This document shows positions 1 through 9,430 of a DNA stretch of 64,000 nt, in pieces (position 1 is the first letter of the stretch; the number at the start of each line of letters is the position of its first letter). The position numbers were made by a program, and so were the translations under genes. The notes under the pieces were generated by a model, which saw only the letters and a list, made by a program, of their open reading frames with translations, did no database searches and was not told the DNA's origin. Origin of the DNA: an uncultured Crocinitomix sp. (GTDB taxonomy: Bacteria; Bacteroidota; Bacteroidia; Flavobacteriales_D; Crocinitomicaceae); contig CAJQHR010000005.1 in the NCBI GenBank assembly GCA_905478225.1, forward strand, positions 1 through 64,000. Reading direction: 5' to 3'.

Positions 1-11
1 TATCTTATTTT

Positions 12-821
12 TTAAGCCGAAAAGTTCAGTTTTATCTGACGACATACACTCCCATCAACTTTTAAATCCAATATCTTATTATCATAACGTTCTACCTTTT
101 CAAGTTTATCCTGCTTTTTATGATCATATCGATATAGCGTGTTCTCTAAAGTAAAATAGATAACTCCTTCGTGGTTAACAGCATTTGCAAATTGCACTCT
201 CAATCTAGGTTCTTCGAATTGAACCATTTTTCCATTAACTCTCAGGCCCTGCAAAGAATCTTTACTTTTTCCAAATATGAAAGTACCCGTTTCATTATCA
301 ATTATTTGGAAATCCCATTCCGTTTCCTTTTTTAATTGATTATGTTTGGTAAGCATCACATGCGGCATTGAGTATTCGTGATTATCGATAGCACTATATG
401 AAAAACCATACTCTGAAAAATCAAATGACAGCAGATTGGATTGATTGGATTGATTGGATTGATAAACTTTAAGATTATCATTGTATTTAAACGCGCGGAA
501 TCTATTCTCGCTTAAACACGAGATTTGTCCATCCATTCCATAGGCATATATGGTGCCATCAGGGACTTCATCTAAATGAAAAATGACGTTATTTGTCAAC
601 CCGTCTTGAACGGTAAAAGTTTTGAATTCGTAGCCATTATACCTAACCAATCCCCGATCCGTTCCAAACCAAACATACCTCTTAGCGTCTTGAATAATTT
701 CGTAAACCTGTGAACTCGGTAGCCCATCATTCACTCCATAGTTACGGTATTGGGGTTTTAAATCATAAGCCCAAGATTGTGAAGCAAGAATTAATAAGGA
801 ATAAAAAAGTATTTTGTGCAT
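12..821 (-). pseudogene. Propeller-sensor protein, truncated N-terminal part (probable frameshift)
   Basis: The product is 269 aa, with a signal peptide (MHKILFYSLLILASQSWA) and then the opening of a two-component-regulator propeller protein: DGLPSSQVYEIIQD, VWFGTDRGLVRYNG and QDGLTNNVI are typical blade motifs. Proteins of this family usually run to 700-1,300 residues and end in a membrane helix plus a kinase or DNA-binding part. This frame stops at 12-14, just after ILDLKVDGS, where the next blade should start. A second minus-strand frame stays open from about position 40 to the window edge and reads SSDKTELFGLKNK, which would continue a blade. I infer a frameshift near 40-48. The gene resembles the N-terminus of the kinase at 25673. 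The signal peptide places it in the envelope; its ligand is unknown. Confidence 0.55.
434..460. repeat. Three exact 9-bp tandem copies inside the propeller gene
   Basis: The unit GATTGGATT is repeated three times exactly and encodes an (S-N-Q)n run on the minus strand. A 9-bp unit keeps the reading frame when copies are gained or lost, so it would change the length of a surface loop and not switch the gene off. Confidence 0.85.
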
Positions 822-1201
822 TTTTCGGTTCAGTCGGTATTACAAATAGAACGAAAAAATATATAACCGGGTTTGTAAAATCATTATTTATTTTTTTATC
901 ATTTAAGGTCAATTCTCGTTTAATAGAAGTCCTAATTCTTCGTTAAAAAACTAAACCTCTGAAAAAGAGCCGATATCAGAAAGTTTCAATGGAATTATTC
1001 AAATGTTCTGTTTATCAAGTTCTTAAGTATACAAATAAAAAATACGACCCATACATGAACTTCATAAGTGGTCGCAATATTTCATAAGTGGTCGACTTGT
1101 AAACCTGAGTTCGATTATTCCAGCGGTAAAAATATACTTTACAAAAGAAATCCCGCCTTGAAAATATCAAAGCGGGATTCAAAATATTGTTTCAACTTAT
1201 T
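822..1201. other. Gene-free stretch with a 14-bp direct repeat
   Basis: I see no convincing gene in these 380 bases. TTCATAAGTGGTCG occurs exactly twice, at 1061-1074 and 1081-1094, with a 20-bp period. The right end holds the eno terminator. Confidence 0.7.
1148..1180 (-). terminator. Rho-independent terminator of eno
   Basis: AATCCCGC at 1149-1156 pairs with GCGGGATT at 1172-1179, and TTGA/TCAA extends the stem inward past single unpaired bases. On the minus strand the stem is followed by a T-rich run. It lies just downstream of the eno stop codon. Confidence 0.8.
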
Positions 1202-2491
<1,290 letters not shown>

Positions 2492-2512
2492 TCAATGTTC
2501 AATGTGCAATGC

Positions 2513-2540
2513 GCTGCCCTGAGTTTACCGAAGGGTGCAA
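2513..2540. repeat. Dispersed REP-like repeat, copy A
   Basis: The sequence GCTGCCCTGAG, a short variable centre, then CGAAGGGTGCAA. A second copy lies inverted at 50831-50860. CCCT and AGGG inside it can pair. It resembles the CCCTGAG...CGAAGGG repeats scattered between genes in many bacteria. It sits between carA and eno. Confidence 0.75.
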
Positions 2541-2603
2541 TTTTTCCAGCTTCAATGCTCAAATTAAAAAAATTATTATTACTAATTGATCATTGTTAAT
2601 CGT

Positions 2604-3692
2604 CTAATTCATGTTTTCAATAAACTGATCAAATAAATATCTTGAATCATGCGGTCCGGCAGAAGCTTCAGGGTGGTATTGTACTGAAAAGACTTTTCGA
2701 CCTTTTAATCGAATTCCGGCTACTGAATCATCATTTAAATGAATATGTGTAAGTTCTACGTTGTTTGATTTGTCGATTGAATCTTTTGAAACTACAAAAC
2801 CGTGGTTTTGAGATGTCACTTCTCCTTTACCCGTAATAAGGTTTTTTATAGGATGATTGATACCTCGGTGCCCGTTGTGCATTTTCTCAGTCGCTAATCC
2901 TTGACTTAATGCCAATACTTGATGGCCTAAACAGATTCCAAAAATTGGAATATTGCTGTCCACCATTTCTTTCACATTAGACACCACATTATTCATTGCT
3001 GAAGGATCTCCAGGTCCGTTTGATAACATTATACCATCTGGATTGAATGTTTTTAAATCAGCTAAACTTGAATCAACCGGAAAAACTTTTACTTGACATC
3101 CTCTCTCGACCAAACAATTTACGATATTCCTTTTCACCCCTAAATCTAACAGGGCAACTTTTTTTGCTGCACTATCTTCACCAACAACGTATGATTCTCT
3201 CGTACTCACTTTTGATGAAAGTTCAAGTCCTTCCATTGAAGGAACTGTTTTCAATTTTTCAGCAAGTACGGTGATGTCCAATTCATCTGAAGAAATAATA
3301 GCGTTCATAGCTCCTTTATCTCTGATATGACGAACTAAAGCACGTGTATCAACGTCCGAAATACCAACTACTCCGTCGTCTTCCATAAAATTCTGTAATG
3401 AATCTGTACCAGAGTCACGCGAATACATGGATGAAAACTTTTTAGTCACTAAACCAGCTATTTTGACTGAATCAGATTCAACTTCATCTTCATGCACACC
3501 GTAGTTTCCAATGTGTGCCGTAGTCATAATTAAAATTTGCTTACAATAAGAAGGATCAGTGAATACTTCTTGATACCCCGTCATACCTGTGTTGAATGCT
3601 ATTTCGCCAGATGTTGTACCGATTTTCCCGATTCCGCGTCCATGAAAAACTGTTCCATCTTCTAATAATAATACTGCTGGTTGGTGCTCCAT
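2604..3692 (-). CDS. carA: Carbamoyl-phosphate synthase, small (glutaminase) subunit
   Basis: CarA hydrolyses glutamine and passes ammonia to CarB, which makes carbamoyl phosphate for pyrimidine and arginine synthesis. The product is 362 aa, the usual length. The N-terminal CPSase small-chain domain includes GMTGYQEVFTDPSY. The C-terminal class I glutamine amidotransferase domain has the nucleophile Cys in IFGICLGHQVLAL and the His/Glu pair in VQYHPEASAGP. carB is not in the window. A TAnnTTTG promoter element lies about 50 bp upstream, so carA and possibly eno are probably transcribed apart from the ribosomal operon. Confidence 0.98.
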   Translation of the reverse strand: MEHQPAVLLLEDGTVFHGRGIGKIGTTSGEIAFNTGMTGYQEVFTDPSYCKQILIMTTAHIGNYGVHEDEVESDSVKIAGLVTKKFSSMYSRDSGTDSLQNFMEDDGVVGISDVDTRALVRHIRDKGAMNAIISSDELDITVLAEKLKTVPSMEGLELSSKVSTRESYVVGEDSAAKKVALLDLGVKRNIVNCLVERGCQVKVFPVDSSLADLKTFNPDGIMLSNGPGDPSAMNNVVSNVKEMVDSNIPIFGICLGHQVLALSQGLATEKMHNGHRGINHPIKNLITGKGEVTSQNHGFVVSKDSIDKSNNVELTHIHLNDDSVAGIRLKGRKVFSVQYHPEASAGPHDSRYLFDQFIENMN

Positions 3693-3739
3693 TTTTTATG
3701 TTTTACGCAAACGTTTGTTGCTTGATGATTATCGGAAAG

Positions 3740-3767
3740 CAAATTTAAGATTAATAAAAGCATCAAA
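3740..3767 (-). promoter_or_regulatory. Candidate carA promoter (Bacteroidetes type)
   Basis: On the minus strand TAAATTTG (3740-3747) fits the -7 consensus TAnnTTTG. TTTG (3764-3767) lies 16 bp upstream and could be the -33 element. The spacing is at the short end of the known range. Confidence 0.5.
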
Positions 3768-3840
3768 CTAACAATGTTTATAATTTGTTATAAACGTTAA
3801 CAAAATTTGATTGAATTGGCTAGAGTTTTTTATTTGATTA

Positions 3841-4992
3841 CTAAAACTTAATATCTAAATCTAATCGGATTCGATCACCATTCTCTTTGGAAATACCAGT
3901 AGCCACAAGTTGTTCAACTTTATAATAATTTAATTTTAAAACAAAGTTTTTTCGAATCGCATAACCTGCGGTAAAACGAATGCCTTGAAAGTTGGTTAAT
4001 CTTCCATCAGGAGAGCCATTACCTGAATAATCCCAACGTGCCCAGTCGTTTTGCGTAAAATAATCAACTGCGGCAAATGATTCCATTCGACCATACGTGG
4101 CCATTATTAACCAGTCATTGCGCTCTTTTAATCGTCCGTAAGAGACTGAAGTAGTATAACCAAAGCGCTCATTTTTCATGTTATTTGGAATATTCGCATC
4201 TTGCCCATAATCAAGTAGATTATTGTAATAATCGAAAGTGAACTTTAGTTTTTGATTCTTTAATAAAGCACCGTTCATACTTACATTCAAAATTCCGTAG
4301 TTCATTTCATAGGTTTGAAAACCATCTGGAATGTCACTTATTTTATTTAAATAATAAAATGCAGGATTTATATTTAGGCGTTTATTAAAGAATGAACTTG
4401 TAATTTGTACCCCTTGAAAATAGGAGTCCATATCCAAAGATCCGCCGCTTGCTCGGAGTACAAAATGACCGGCACTTACACCAAGGCTTGAGATAAATTC
4501 CGACTCAAAACTAAATTTTTTCTTCACAAAAATTCCTTCAGGACAAACGTGGTCACTCCAAAATAATTGGTTATTCTTTTTAAAAGGAAAATCGTCCTTA
4601 CCAAGCGTTAACCTAAAACCATTTTTCTCGATTTTAAAGTATAGCTTATAAATCCCAAACGGTAAAAGTCCATTATCAGCAAAACCATTCCCTAATGTTA
4701 ATTGCGGATCCTGTTGTTTATTTAATAATCCAGTTCGGATATTAACTCCGAAATAACTCCAAGAATTAATTTGATAGGCAAAGCCAGTTCTCAATCTGTA
4801 TCTTAAACGTGTTCGATCCGTTCTAAAACTGCCATCAGATTTTTGTGAATTCCAATCATGTTCGATTCTAAATCTGAAATCACCTGTAAAAGCTATTCTG
4901 CTTAGAATAGAGTCTTTTTTTGACGTTAAATTTTGGGCATAGCCAGCCGTCAAAAATGAAATAAAAAAGCATAGTACGGTAAACTGCTTCAT
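3841..4992 (-). CDS. Outer-membrane beta-barrel protein, porin-like
   Basis: The 383-aa product has a signal peptide (FFISFLTAGYAQ) and alternating aromatic/polar strands throughout, for example FTGDFRFRIEHDWN, RTRLRYRLRTGFAY, FRLTLGKDDFPF and VLKLNYYKVEQL. It ends IRLDLDIKF, a typical C-terminal barrel strand. This pattern fits the phosphate-selective or alginate-export-like porin group. The substrate cannot be read from sequence. It lies alone between rplQ and carA, which are usually close neighbours in Flavobacteriia, so it may be an insertion into a conserved order. Barrel assignment is fairly secure; the subfamily is not. Confidence 0.75.
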   Translation of the reverse strand: MKQFTVLCFFISFLTAGYAQNLTSKKDSILSRIAFTGDFRFRIEHDWNSQKSDGSFRTDRTRLRYRLRTGFAYQINSWSYFGVNIRTGLLNKQQDPQLTLGNGFADNGLLPFGIYKLYFKIEKNGFRLTLGKDDFPFKKNNQLFWSDHVCPEGIFVKKKFSFESEFISSLGVSAGHFVLRASGGSLDMDSYFQGVQITSSFFNKRLNINPAFYYLNKISDIPDGFQTYEMNYGILNVSMNGALLKNQKLKFTFDYYNNLLDYGQDANIPNNMKNERFGYTTSVSYGRLKERNDWLIMATYGRMESFAAVDYFTQNDWARWDYSGNGSPDGRLTNFQGIRFTAGYAIRKNFVLKLNYYKVEQLVATGISKENGDRIRLDLDIKF

Positions 4993-5155
4993 ATAAAAAT
5001 GATAGTTCCGTAAAAATACTCTACTTTATTGTAAACGAAATGATAAACATCATAATAAAAGATGTGATTATCAATCCGATTAAAATCCTAAAGATTTAAG
5101 AAGGTCTAAAAAATAGTGGTTTTGACTTATGAAATACTAGGTTGCTATGTTTTGA

Positions 5156-5320
5156 ATCTCATTTTTCCTTGGCGTTGAAAAGAAACTTCGAATCTTCAAT
5201 CAGTATTTCAAATATGGATTCTATTATGTTGGTCGGTTCAATGATGTCACCAATCCACAATTACGCTTCAAATTTGGGATAGACTTTTTGAATACGTTTA
5301 CTAATAAATGGAGTTGGTAG
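5156..5320 (+). pseudogene. C-terminal remnant of an outer-membrane protein (DUF5686-like)
   Basis: A 54-residue open stretch with no start codon reads GVEKKLRIFNQYFKYGFYYV, then a glycine/asparagine turn, LRFKFGIDFLNTFTNKW and a TAG stop. Alternating aromatics, FKYGFYYVG and a FKFGIDF final strand resemble the C-terminus of DUF5686/carboxypeptidase-regulatory-like outer-membrane proteins, recognised from memory only. It is on the opposite strand from its neighbours and nothing upstream continues the protein. I read it as the scar of a deleted gene. Confidence 0.45.
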
Positions 5321-5390
5321 CGGCTGAGGATTGAATTTCTAAATGCAAGTATGCGTTAATTACGCATTTGATTCTAGCGTTTATAAGCAT

Positions 5391-5428
5391 AAAAAAAGCC
5401 CTTTAGTAAATATACCAAAGGGCTTTTC
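5391..5428 (-). terminator. Terminator of the ribosomal-protein operon after rplQ
   Basis: GCCCTTT and AAAGGGC form a strong stem around a 12-nt loop. On the minus strand the stem runs straight into seven T residues. It lies 20 bp past the rplQ stop. Confidence 0.9.
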
Positions 5429-5448
5429 AAATATAATTGTAGTGTGAT

Positions 5449-5913
5449 TTACTCTTCTTCTTTCTTCGCTTCAACTGCTTTTGCAGCTCCACCAGATTTA
5501 CCACCTCTTCTAGATCTTCTAGTCGTTTTCTTCGTTGTTTCAGTTCCGTAGATTTCGTTGAAATCAACTAATTCGATCATACACATTTCGGCATTATCAC
5601 CTAAACGCTTTCCAGTTCTTATGATTCTTGTATAACCACCGGGGCGATCACCCACTTTAGGAGCAACTTCTCTGAATAATTCAGTTACCGCATACTTGTT
5701 TCCAAGCACTTTAAAAGCTAATCTTCTGTTGTGAGTAGAATCCGTTTTTGACTTCGTGATTAATGGCTCAACAACACTTCTTAAAGCTTTTGCTTTTGCA
5801 AGCGTTGTGTTAATTCTTTTGTGCTCGATTAATGAAGCTGACATGTTAGAAAGCATAGCTTTTCTGTGTGCCGTTTTTCTACCTAAGTGGTTGAATTTTT
5901 TACCGTGTCTCAT
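5449..5913 (-). CDS. rplQ: Large ribosomal subunit protein bL17
   Basis: L17 lies near the peptide exit tunnel of the 50S subunit. The product is 154 aa with the standard start [20 protein letters not shown]. The core, including [19 protein letters not shown], spans about 115 residues. A basic, low-complexity tail ([20 protein letters not shown], ending KKEEE) extends it, as in other Bacteroidetes L17. It is the last gene of the cluster but is separated from rpoA by 354 bp with a candidate promoter, so it may be transcribed partly on its own. Confidence 0.97.
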   Translation of the reverse strand: MRHGKKFNHLGRKTAHRKAMLSNMSASLIEHKRINTTLAKAKALRSVVEPLITKSKTDSTHNRRLAFKVLGNKYAVTELFREVAPKVGDRPGGYTRIIRTGKRLGDNAEMCMIELVDFNEIYGTETTKKTTRRSRRGGKSGGAAKAVEAKKEEE

Positions 5914-6161
5914 AATTTTAAGTTATTAGATGTAGATCACTCGCGGCGCTCGTTTTTAGATGTTAGACTCAACCTGCGTTTCATCTTCCCTCTATTTCTA
6001 TCATCTTCATCTGGACCTTTTTTAGTACCCAGACGTTGTTAATACTAACCTTAATTTTTGTTTTTACTTCCATCACAAGGATTTTTGGAAGTGAAAGCGA
6101 CCTTTGAATACCTCACGGTGCTTTCAATATTTTACTTTGATCCCAACATTTAAGCGGGGCA

Positions 6162-6169
6162 CAAAGATA
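6162..6169 (-). promoter_or_regulatory. Candidate rplQ promoter, -7 element
   Basis: The minus strand reads TATCTTTG, an exact TAnnTTTG match. No TTG sits at the ideal distance; the nearest is 25 bp upstream, so the call is tentative. It would give rplQ a leader of about 240 nt. Confidence 0.4.
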
Positions 6170-6185
6170 GTATTTTTTGTTAATT

Positions 6186-6221
6186 AAGAATCCCAACCAA
6201 AAAAATGATCGGGATTCTTAT
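6186..6221. other. Stem-loop downstream of rpoA
   Basis: TAAGAATCCC pairs exactly with GGGATTCTTA around a 16-nt loop. The T-rich run is on the plus-strand side, so it is not a canonical terminator for the minus-strand operon. It could stabilise or mark the 3' end of the rpoA transcript. Confidence 0.6.
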
Positions 6222-6267
6222 TATTTTTTCACCAGTCAATGAACCCAGAGGCGCTCAAAGGGTGGTT

Positions 6268-7260
6268 TTACTCTTTGTCTAATTTGTATTTAGAAACATT
6301 CATTCCAAAAGCTAAACCTTTAGCTTCAACTAAGTCTTCTAACTCAGTTAATGATTTCTTTCCGAAGTTTCTGAATTTCAATAAGTCATTTTTGTTATAA
6401 GAAACTAAATCACCTAATGTTTCAACGTCAGCTGCTTTTAAGCAGTTCAATGCTCTTACTGAAAGGTCCAAATCAACCAATTTAGATTTAAGCAATTGAC
6501 GCATGTGCAATGAAGTCTCATCAAACTCTTCTGTTTCAGATTTGATTTCAGTATCCAACGTAATTCGCTCATCAGAGAACAACATGAAGTGGTGAATTAA
6601 AATCTTTGCTGCTTCTTGTAAAGCATCCTTTGGAGTAATTGATCCATCAGATTGAATATCGAAAACTAATTTTTCGTAATCTGTTTTTTGCTCAACACGG
6701 TAATTTTCAACTGTGTATTTTACGTTTTTGATCGGTGTAAAGATTGAATCTATTGAGATAGTTCCAAAAGATGCGTTAGCACTTTTGTTTTCCTCAGCAG
6801 GTAAATAACCTCTTCCTTTAACGATCTCAATTTCCATGTTAAATTTCACACTTGGCTCCATTTTGCAAATCACCATATTTGGATTTAACACTTGGAATGC
6901 AGTTGTGAATTTCCCTATGTCACCAGCTGTTAAAGTATCTTGACCAGAAACTGATACAATTACTTTTTCAGAATCAGTTCCTTCGATTTGTTGTTTGAAA
7001 CGTACTTGTTTCAAGTTCAAAATAATCTCAGTTACGTCATCTACCACACCTTTGATTGTAGAGAATTCGTGATCAACACCTTCGATCTTTACAGATGCAA
7101 TTGCGAAACCTTCTAATGAAGAAAGTAAAATTCTTCTTAAAGCATTACCAATAGTTACACCATATCCTGGTTCTAAAGGTCTGAACTCGAATTGACCGTG
7201 AAAGTCATCCGATTCAATCATTATTACTTTATCCGGTTTCTGAAAATCTAGAATAGCCAT
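6268..7260 (-). CDS. rpoA: RNA polymerase alpha subunit
   Basis: RpoA nucleates RNA polymerase assembly and contacts upstream promoter DNA and activators. The product is 330 aa. The N-terminal domain holds [22 protein letters not shown], split here as [14 protein letters not shown] and ILLSSLEG. The C-terminal HhH domain has [19 protein letters not shown] and [18 protein letters not shown]. It follows rpsD on the same strand after 137 bp, as in the standard alpha operon. Confidence 0.99.
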   Translation of the reverse strand: MAILDFQKPDKVIMIESDDFHGQFEFRPLEPGYGVTIGNALRRILLSSLEGFAIASVKIEGVDHEFSTIKGVVDDVTEIILNLKQVRFKQQIEGTDSEKVIVSVSGQDTLTAGDIGKFTTAFQVLNPNMVICKMEPSVKFNMEIEIVKGRGYLPAEENKSANASFGTISIDSIFTPIKNVKYTVENYRVEQKTDYEKLVFDIQSDGSITPKDALQEAAKILIHHFMLFSDERITLDTEIKSETEEFDETSLHMRQLLKSKLVDLDLSVRALNCLKAADVETLGDLVSYNKNDLLKFRNFGKKSLTELEDLVEAKGLAFGMNVSKYKLDKE

Positions 7261-7397
7261 GTTTTATCTTCTTTTTTAATTGAATTGAGGTTGCGCGGTT
7301 TACTTGCTTGAAGACGCGGTAAGTCCACCCTTTGGCCACAATCCAATGTGTTTATTTATTTAAATTCTTTAATCAGAGCCGTACCCTAATTCAATGA

Positions 7398-8003
7398 TTA
7401 TTTCGAGTAAAGCTCAACGATCAATTGTTCCTTGATGTTTTCAGGAATCATTTCTCTAGTTGGTTTGTTCACGAAACGACCTTCCATTGCTGATGGATTC
7501 CAATCTAACCAATCAAAGCTATTTGCGCTTGCTGCGATAGCAGAACTAATTGCTTCTAAAGATTTAGATTTTTCTCTTACCGCTACAACATCACCTTCTT
7601 TTAAAGTATAAGATGGGATATTTACGATTTCACCATTCACTGTAATGTGTCTGTGTCCAACTAATTGTCTAGCGCCTCTTCTTGTATTAGAAACTCCTAA
7701 ACGATAAACTGTGTTATCTAATCTAGACTCACAAAGGATTAACAAGTTTTCACCTGTAATACCTTTCATACGTGATGCTTTTTTGAACAAGTTAGAGAAT
7801 TGCTTTTCCAAAATACCATAAGTATATTTTGCTTTTTGCTTTTCCATCAACTGAACTGAATATTCAGATTGCTTACCTCTTCTTTTGTTCGGTCCGTGTT
7901 GTCCTGGTCCGTAATTTTTTCTTTCCAATGCTTTATCAGCTCCAAAAATTGGGTCTCTAAACCTTCTTGCAATTTTTGATGTTGGTCCTGTGTATCTTGC
8001 CAT
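7398..8003 (-). CDS. rpsD: Small ribosomal subunit protein uS4
   Basis: S4 is a primary 16S rRNA binder and starts 30S assembly. The product is 201 aa, starting [15 protein letters not shown]. The S4 RNA-binding domain shows [13 protein letters not shown] and [17 protein letters not shown]. The N-terminus has no zinc-type cysteine cluster, so it is the zinc-free form. It lies between rpsK and rpoA. In other bacteria S4 represses the alpha operon; I saw no binding site that could be identified by eye. Confidence 0.99.
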   Translation of the reverse strand: MARYTGPTSKIARRFRDPIFGADKALERKNYGPGQHGPNKRRGKQSEYSVQLMEKQKAKYTYGILEKQFSNLFKKASRMKGITGENLLILCESRLDNTVYRLGVSNTRRGARQLVGHRHITVNGEIVNIPSYTLKEGDVVAVREKSKSLEAISSAIAASANSFDWLDWNPSAMEGRFVNKPTREMIPENIKEQLIVELYSK

Positions 8004-8083
8004 TTCTGTTTGTTTTCGATCTGTGGTTATAGGATTGTGCCTTTACTTTAAAGGTTGCCTTGTACCAATGGTCTTATTGTTAA

Positions 8084-8470
8084 TTAAACTCTTCTTCTTT
8101 TTGGTGGTCTACAACCGTTGTGCGGCATAGGTGTAACATCAATGATTTCAGTTACTTCAACACCACAATTATGTACTGCTCTAATCGCAGATTCTCTTCC
8201 AGAACCTGGTCCTTTTACGTATACTTTTACTTTTCTTAAACCGAGATCATGTGCTTCTCTTGCACAATCTTCAGCTGCAACTTGCGCTGCATAAGGAGTG
8301 TTCTTTTTAGAACCTCTAAATCCCATTTTACCTGCAGAAGACCAAGAAATAACTTGTCCTGCGTTGTTTGTCAATGAGATGATGATGTTATTGAATGAAG
8401 CTTGGATATGCGCTTGGCCTACTGCTTCAACTTTAACACTTTTCTTTTTTACTTTACCTGCTTTTGCCAT
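8084..8470 (-). CDS. rpsK: Small ribosomal subunit protein uS11
   Basis: S11 forms part of the 30S platform near the mRNA exit. The product is 128 aa. Conserved blocks are [37 protein letters not shown] and the C-terminal [18 protein letters not shown]. It is 157 bp downstream of rpsM and 81 bp upstream of rpsD. Confidence 0.99.
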   Translation of the reverse strand: MAKAGKVKKKSVKVEAVGQAHIQASFNNIIISLTNNAGQVISWSSAGKMGFRGSKKNTPYAAQVAAEDCAREAHDLGLRKVKVYVKGPGSGRESAIRAVHNCGVEVTEIIDVTPMPHNGCRPPKRRRV

Positions 8471-8626
8471 AGTAATTTTTATTTGACCTTGTTGTCTTTA
8501 ATGGACATTAACTTAGTTATCTAGGATGTTGAGATTGCGAACAATTCGCGTTTTGAGAATCTTAATCCTCTCAATTTTTCTCTTTTTCCTGAGCTAAACG
8601 TCAATCCAGACTTACGGTCTGATCAA

Positions 8627-9001
8627 TTATTTAGTTGCTTTCTTTTTGTTTGCAACAGTTTTTCTTCGCCCTTTACGAGTTCTAGAGTTGTTTTTAGTAC
8701 GTTGACCTCTTAACGGAAGACCAGCTCTATGTCTGATTCCCCTGTTACAACCAATGTCCATCAAACGTTTAATGTTCAATTGTACTTCTGAACGAAGTGC
8801 TCCTTCAACTTTCATTTCAGCAACGGCAGCACGTATTGTACCAGCTTGCTCATCTGTCCAGTCTTGAACTTTAATGTTTGCGTCCACGCCACAGTCTTCT
8901 AAAACTTTAGCAGCAGTACTATTACCTATTCCGTAGATATAGGTTAAACTGATTACACCTCTTTTGTTCTTAGGTATATCTATTCCAGCGATTCTAGCCA
9001 T
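8627..9001 (-). CDS. rpsM: Small ribosomal subunit protein uS13
   Basis: S13 sits in the 30S head and contacts P-site tRNA and the 50S B1 bridges. The product is 124 aa, starting [19 protein letters not shown]. The helix-turn-helix-like core [12 protein letters not shown] and the basic tail [20 protein letters not shown] are present. It is encoded just after rpmJ. Confidence 0.99.
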   Translation of the reverse strand: MARIAGIDIPKNKRGVISLTYIYGIGNSTAAKVLEDCGVDANIKVQDWTDEQAGTIRAAVAEMKVEGALRSEVQLNIKRLMDIGCNRGIRHRAGLPLRGQRTKNNSRTRKGRRKTVANKKKATK

Positions 9002-9080
9002 AATTCTTTACAGTTTAGAGATTCGAGCAAGAGGACTGAGGTGATTTAGTCACACTCATTACTCCAAACTCAAACTCATT

Positions 9081-9197
9081 TTATCCTTGTCTTTGTTTAA
9101 ATTTCGGGTTCTTTTTGTTTATTACATAAACTTTCCCGTGTCTCTTAACGATCTTACAATCTGCTGATCGTTTCTTTACAGATGCTCTTACTTTCAT
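9081..9197 (-). CDS. rpmJ: Large ribosomal subunit protein bL36
   Basis: This is a 38-aa protein found by reading the gap between infA and rpsM. It starts [20 protein letters not shown] and ends NPKFKQRQG. The usual zinc site C-x2-C-x12-C-x4-H is reduced: only one Cys (in ADCKIV) and one His (in KRHGK) remain, so it is the zinc-independent C- form common in Bacteroidetes. Its order after infA and before rpsM is standard. Confidence 0.95.
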   Translation of the reverse strand: MKVRASVKKRSADCKIVKRHGKVYVINKKNPKFKQRQG

Positions 9198-9205
9198 TTC
9201 TTTAC

Positions 9206-9424
9206 TTATTTATATCTGTATGTAATGCGTCCCTTTGATAAATCATAAGGAGACATTTCTAACTTTACTTTATCTCCAGGTAGAATTTTAATGTAGTGCA
9301 TTCTCATTTTACCTGAAATGTGAGCGGTAATGGTATGTCCATTTTCTAACTCAACTCTAAACATTGCATTTGACAATGCTTCTATTATTGTTCCGTCTTG
9401 TTCTATTGAAGCTTGTTTAGCCAT
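9206..9424 (-). CDS. infA: Translation initiation factor IF-1
   Basis: IF-1 binds the A site of the 30S subunit during initiation. The 72-aa product is a single S1/OB-fold domain with the standard start [19 protein letters not shown], then [20 protein letters not shown] and [20 protein letters not shown]. It starts 6 bp after the secY stop, so translation is probably coupled. Confidence 0.99.
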   Translation of the reverse strand: MAKQASIEQDGTIIEALSNAMFRVELENGHTITAHISGKMRMHYIKILPGDKVKLEMSPYDLSKGRITYRYK

Positions 9425-9430
9425 AATAAC

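Larger units (their letters stand above)
5914..6267. other. Long spacer between rpoA and rplQ
   Basis: I see no gene in these 354 bases. The spacer holds a 10-bp stem-loop (6186-6221) and a TAnnTTTG element (6162-6169). That is unusual inside the otherwise tightly packed operon. Confidence 0.7.

Noticed and set aside
710-946. 78-codon plus-strand frame at the start of the propeller gene
   Set aside because: It overlaps the signal peptide of the minus-strand gene and has no recognisable content.
5351-5367. ATGCGT/ACGCAT inverted repeat near the operon terminator
   Set aside because: Six-base arms are expected by chance in this AT-rich gap and there is no T-tail.
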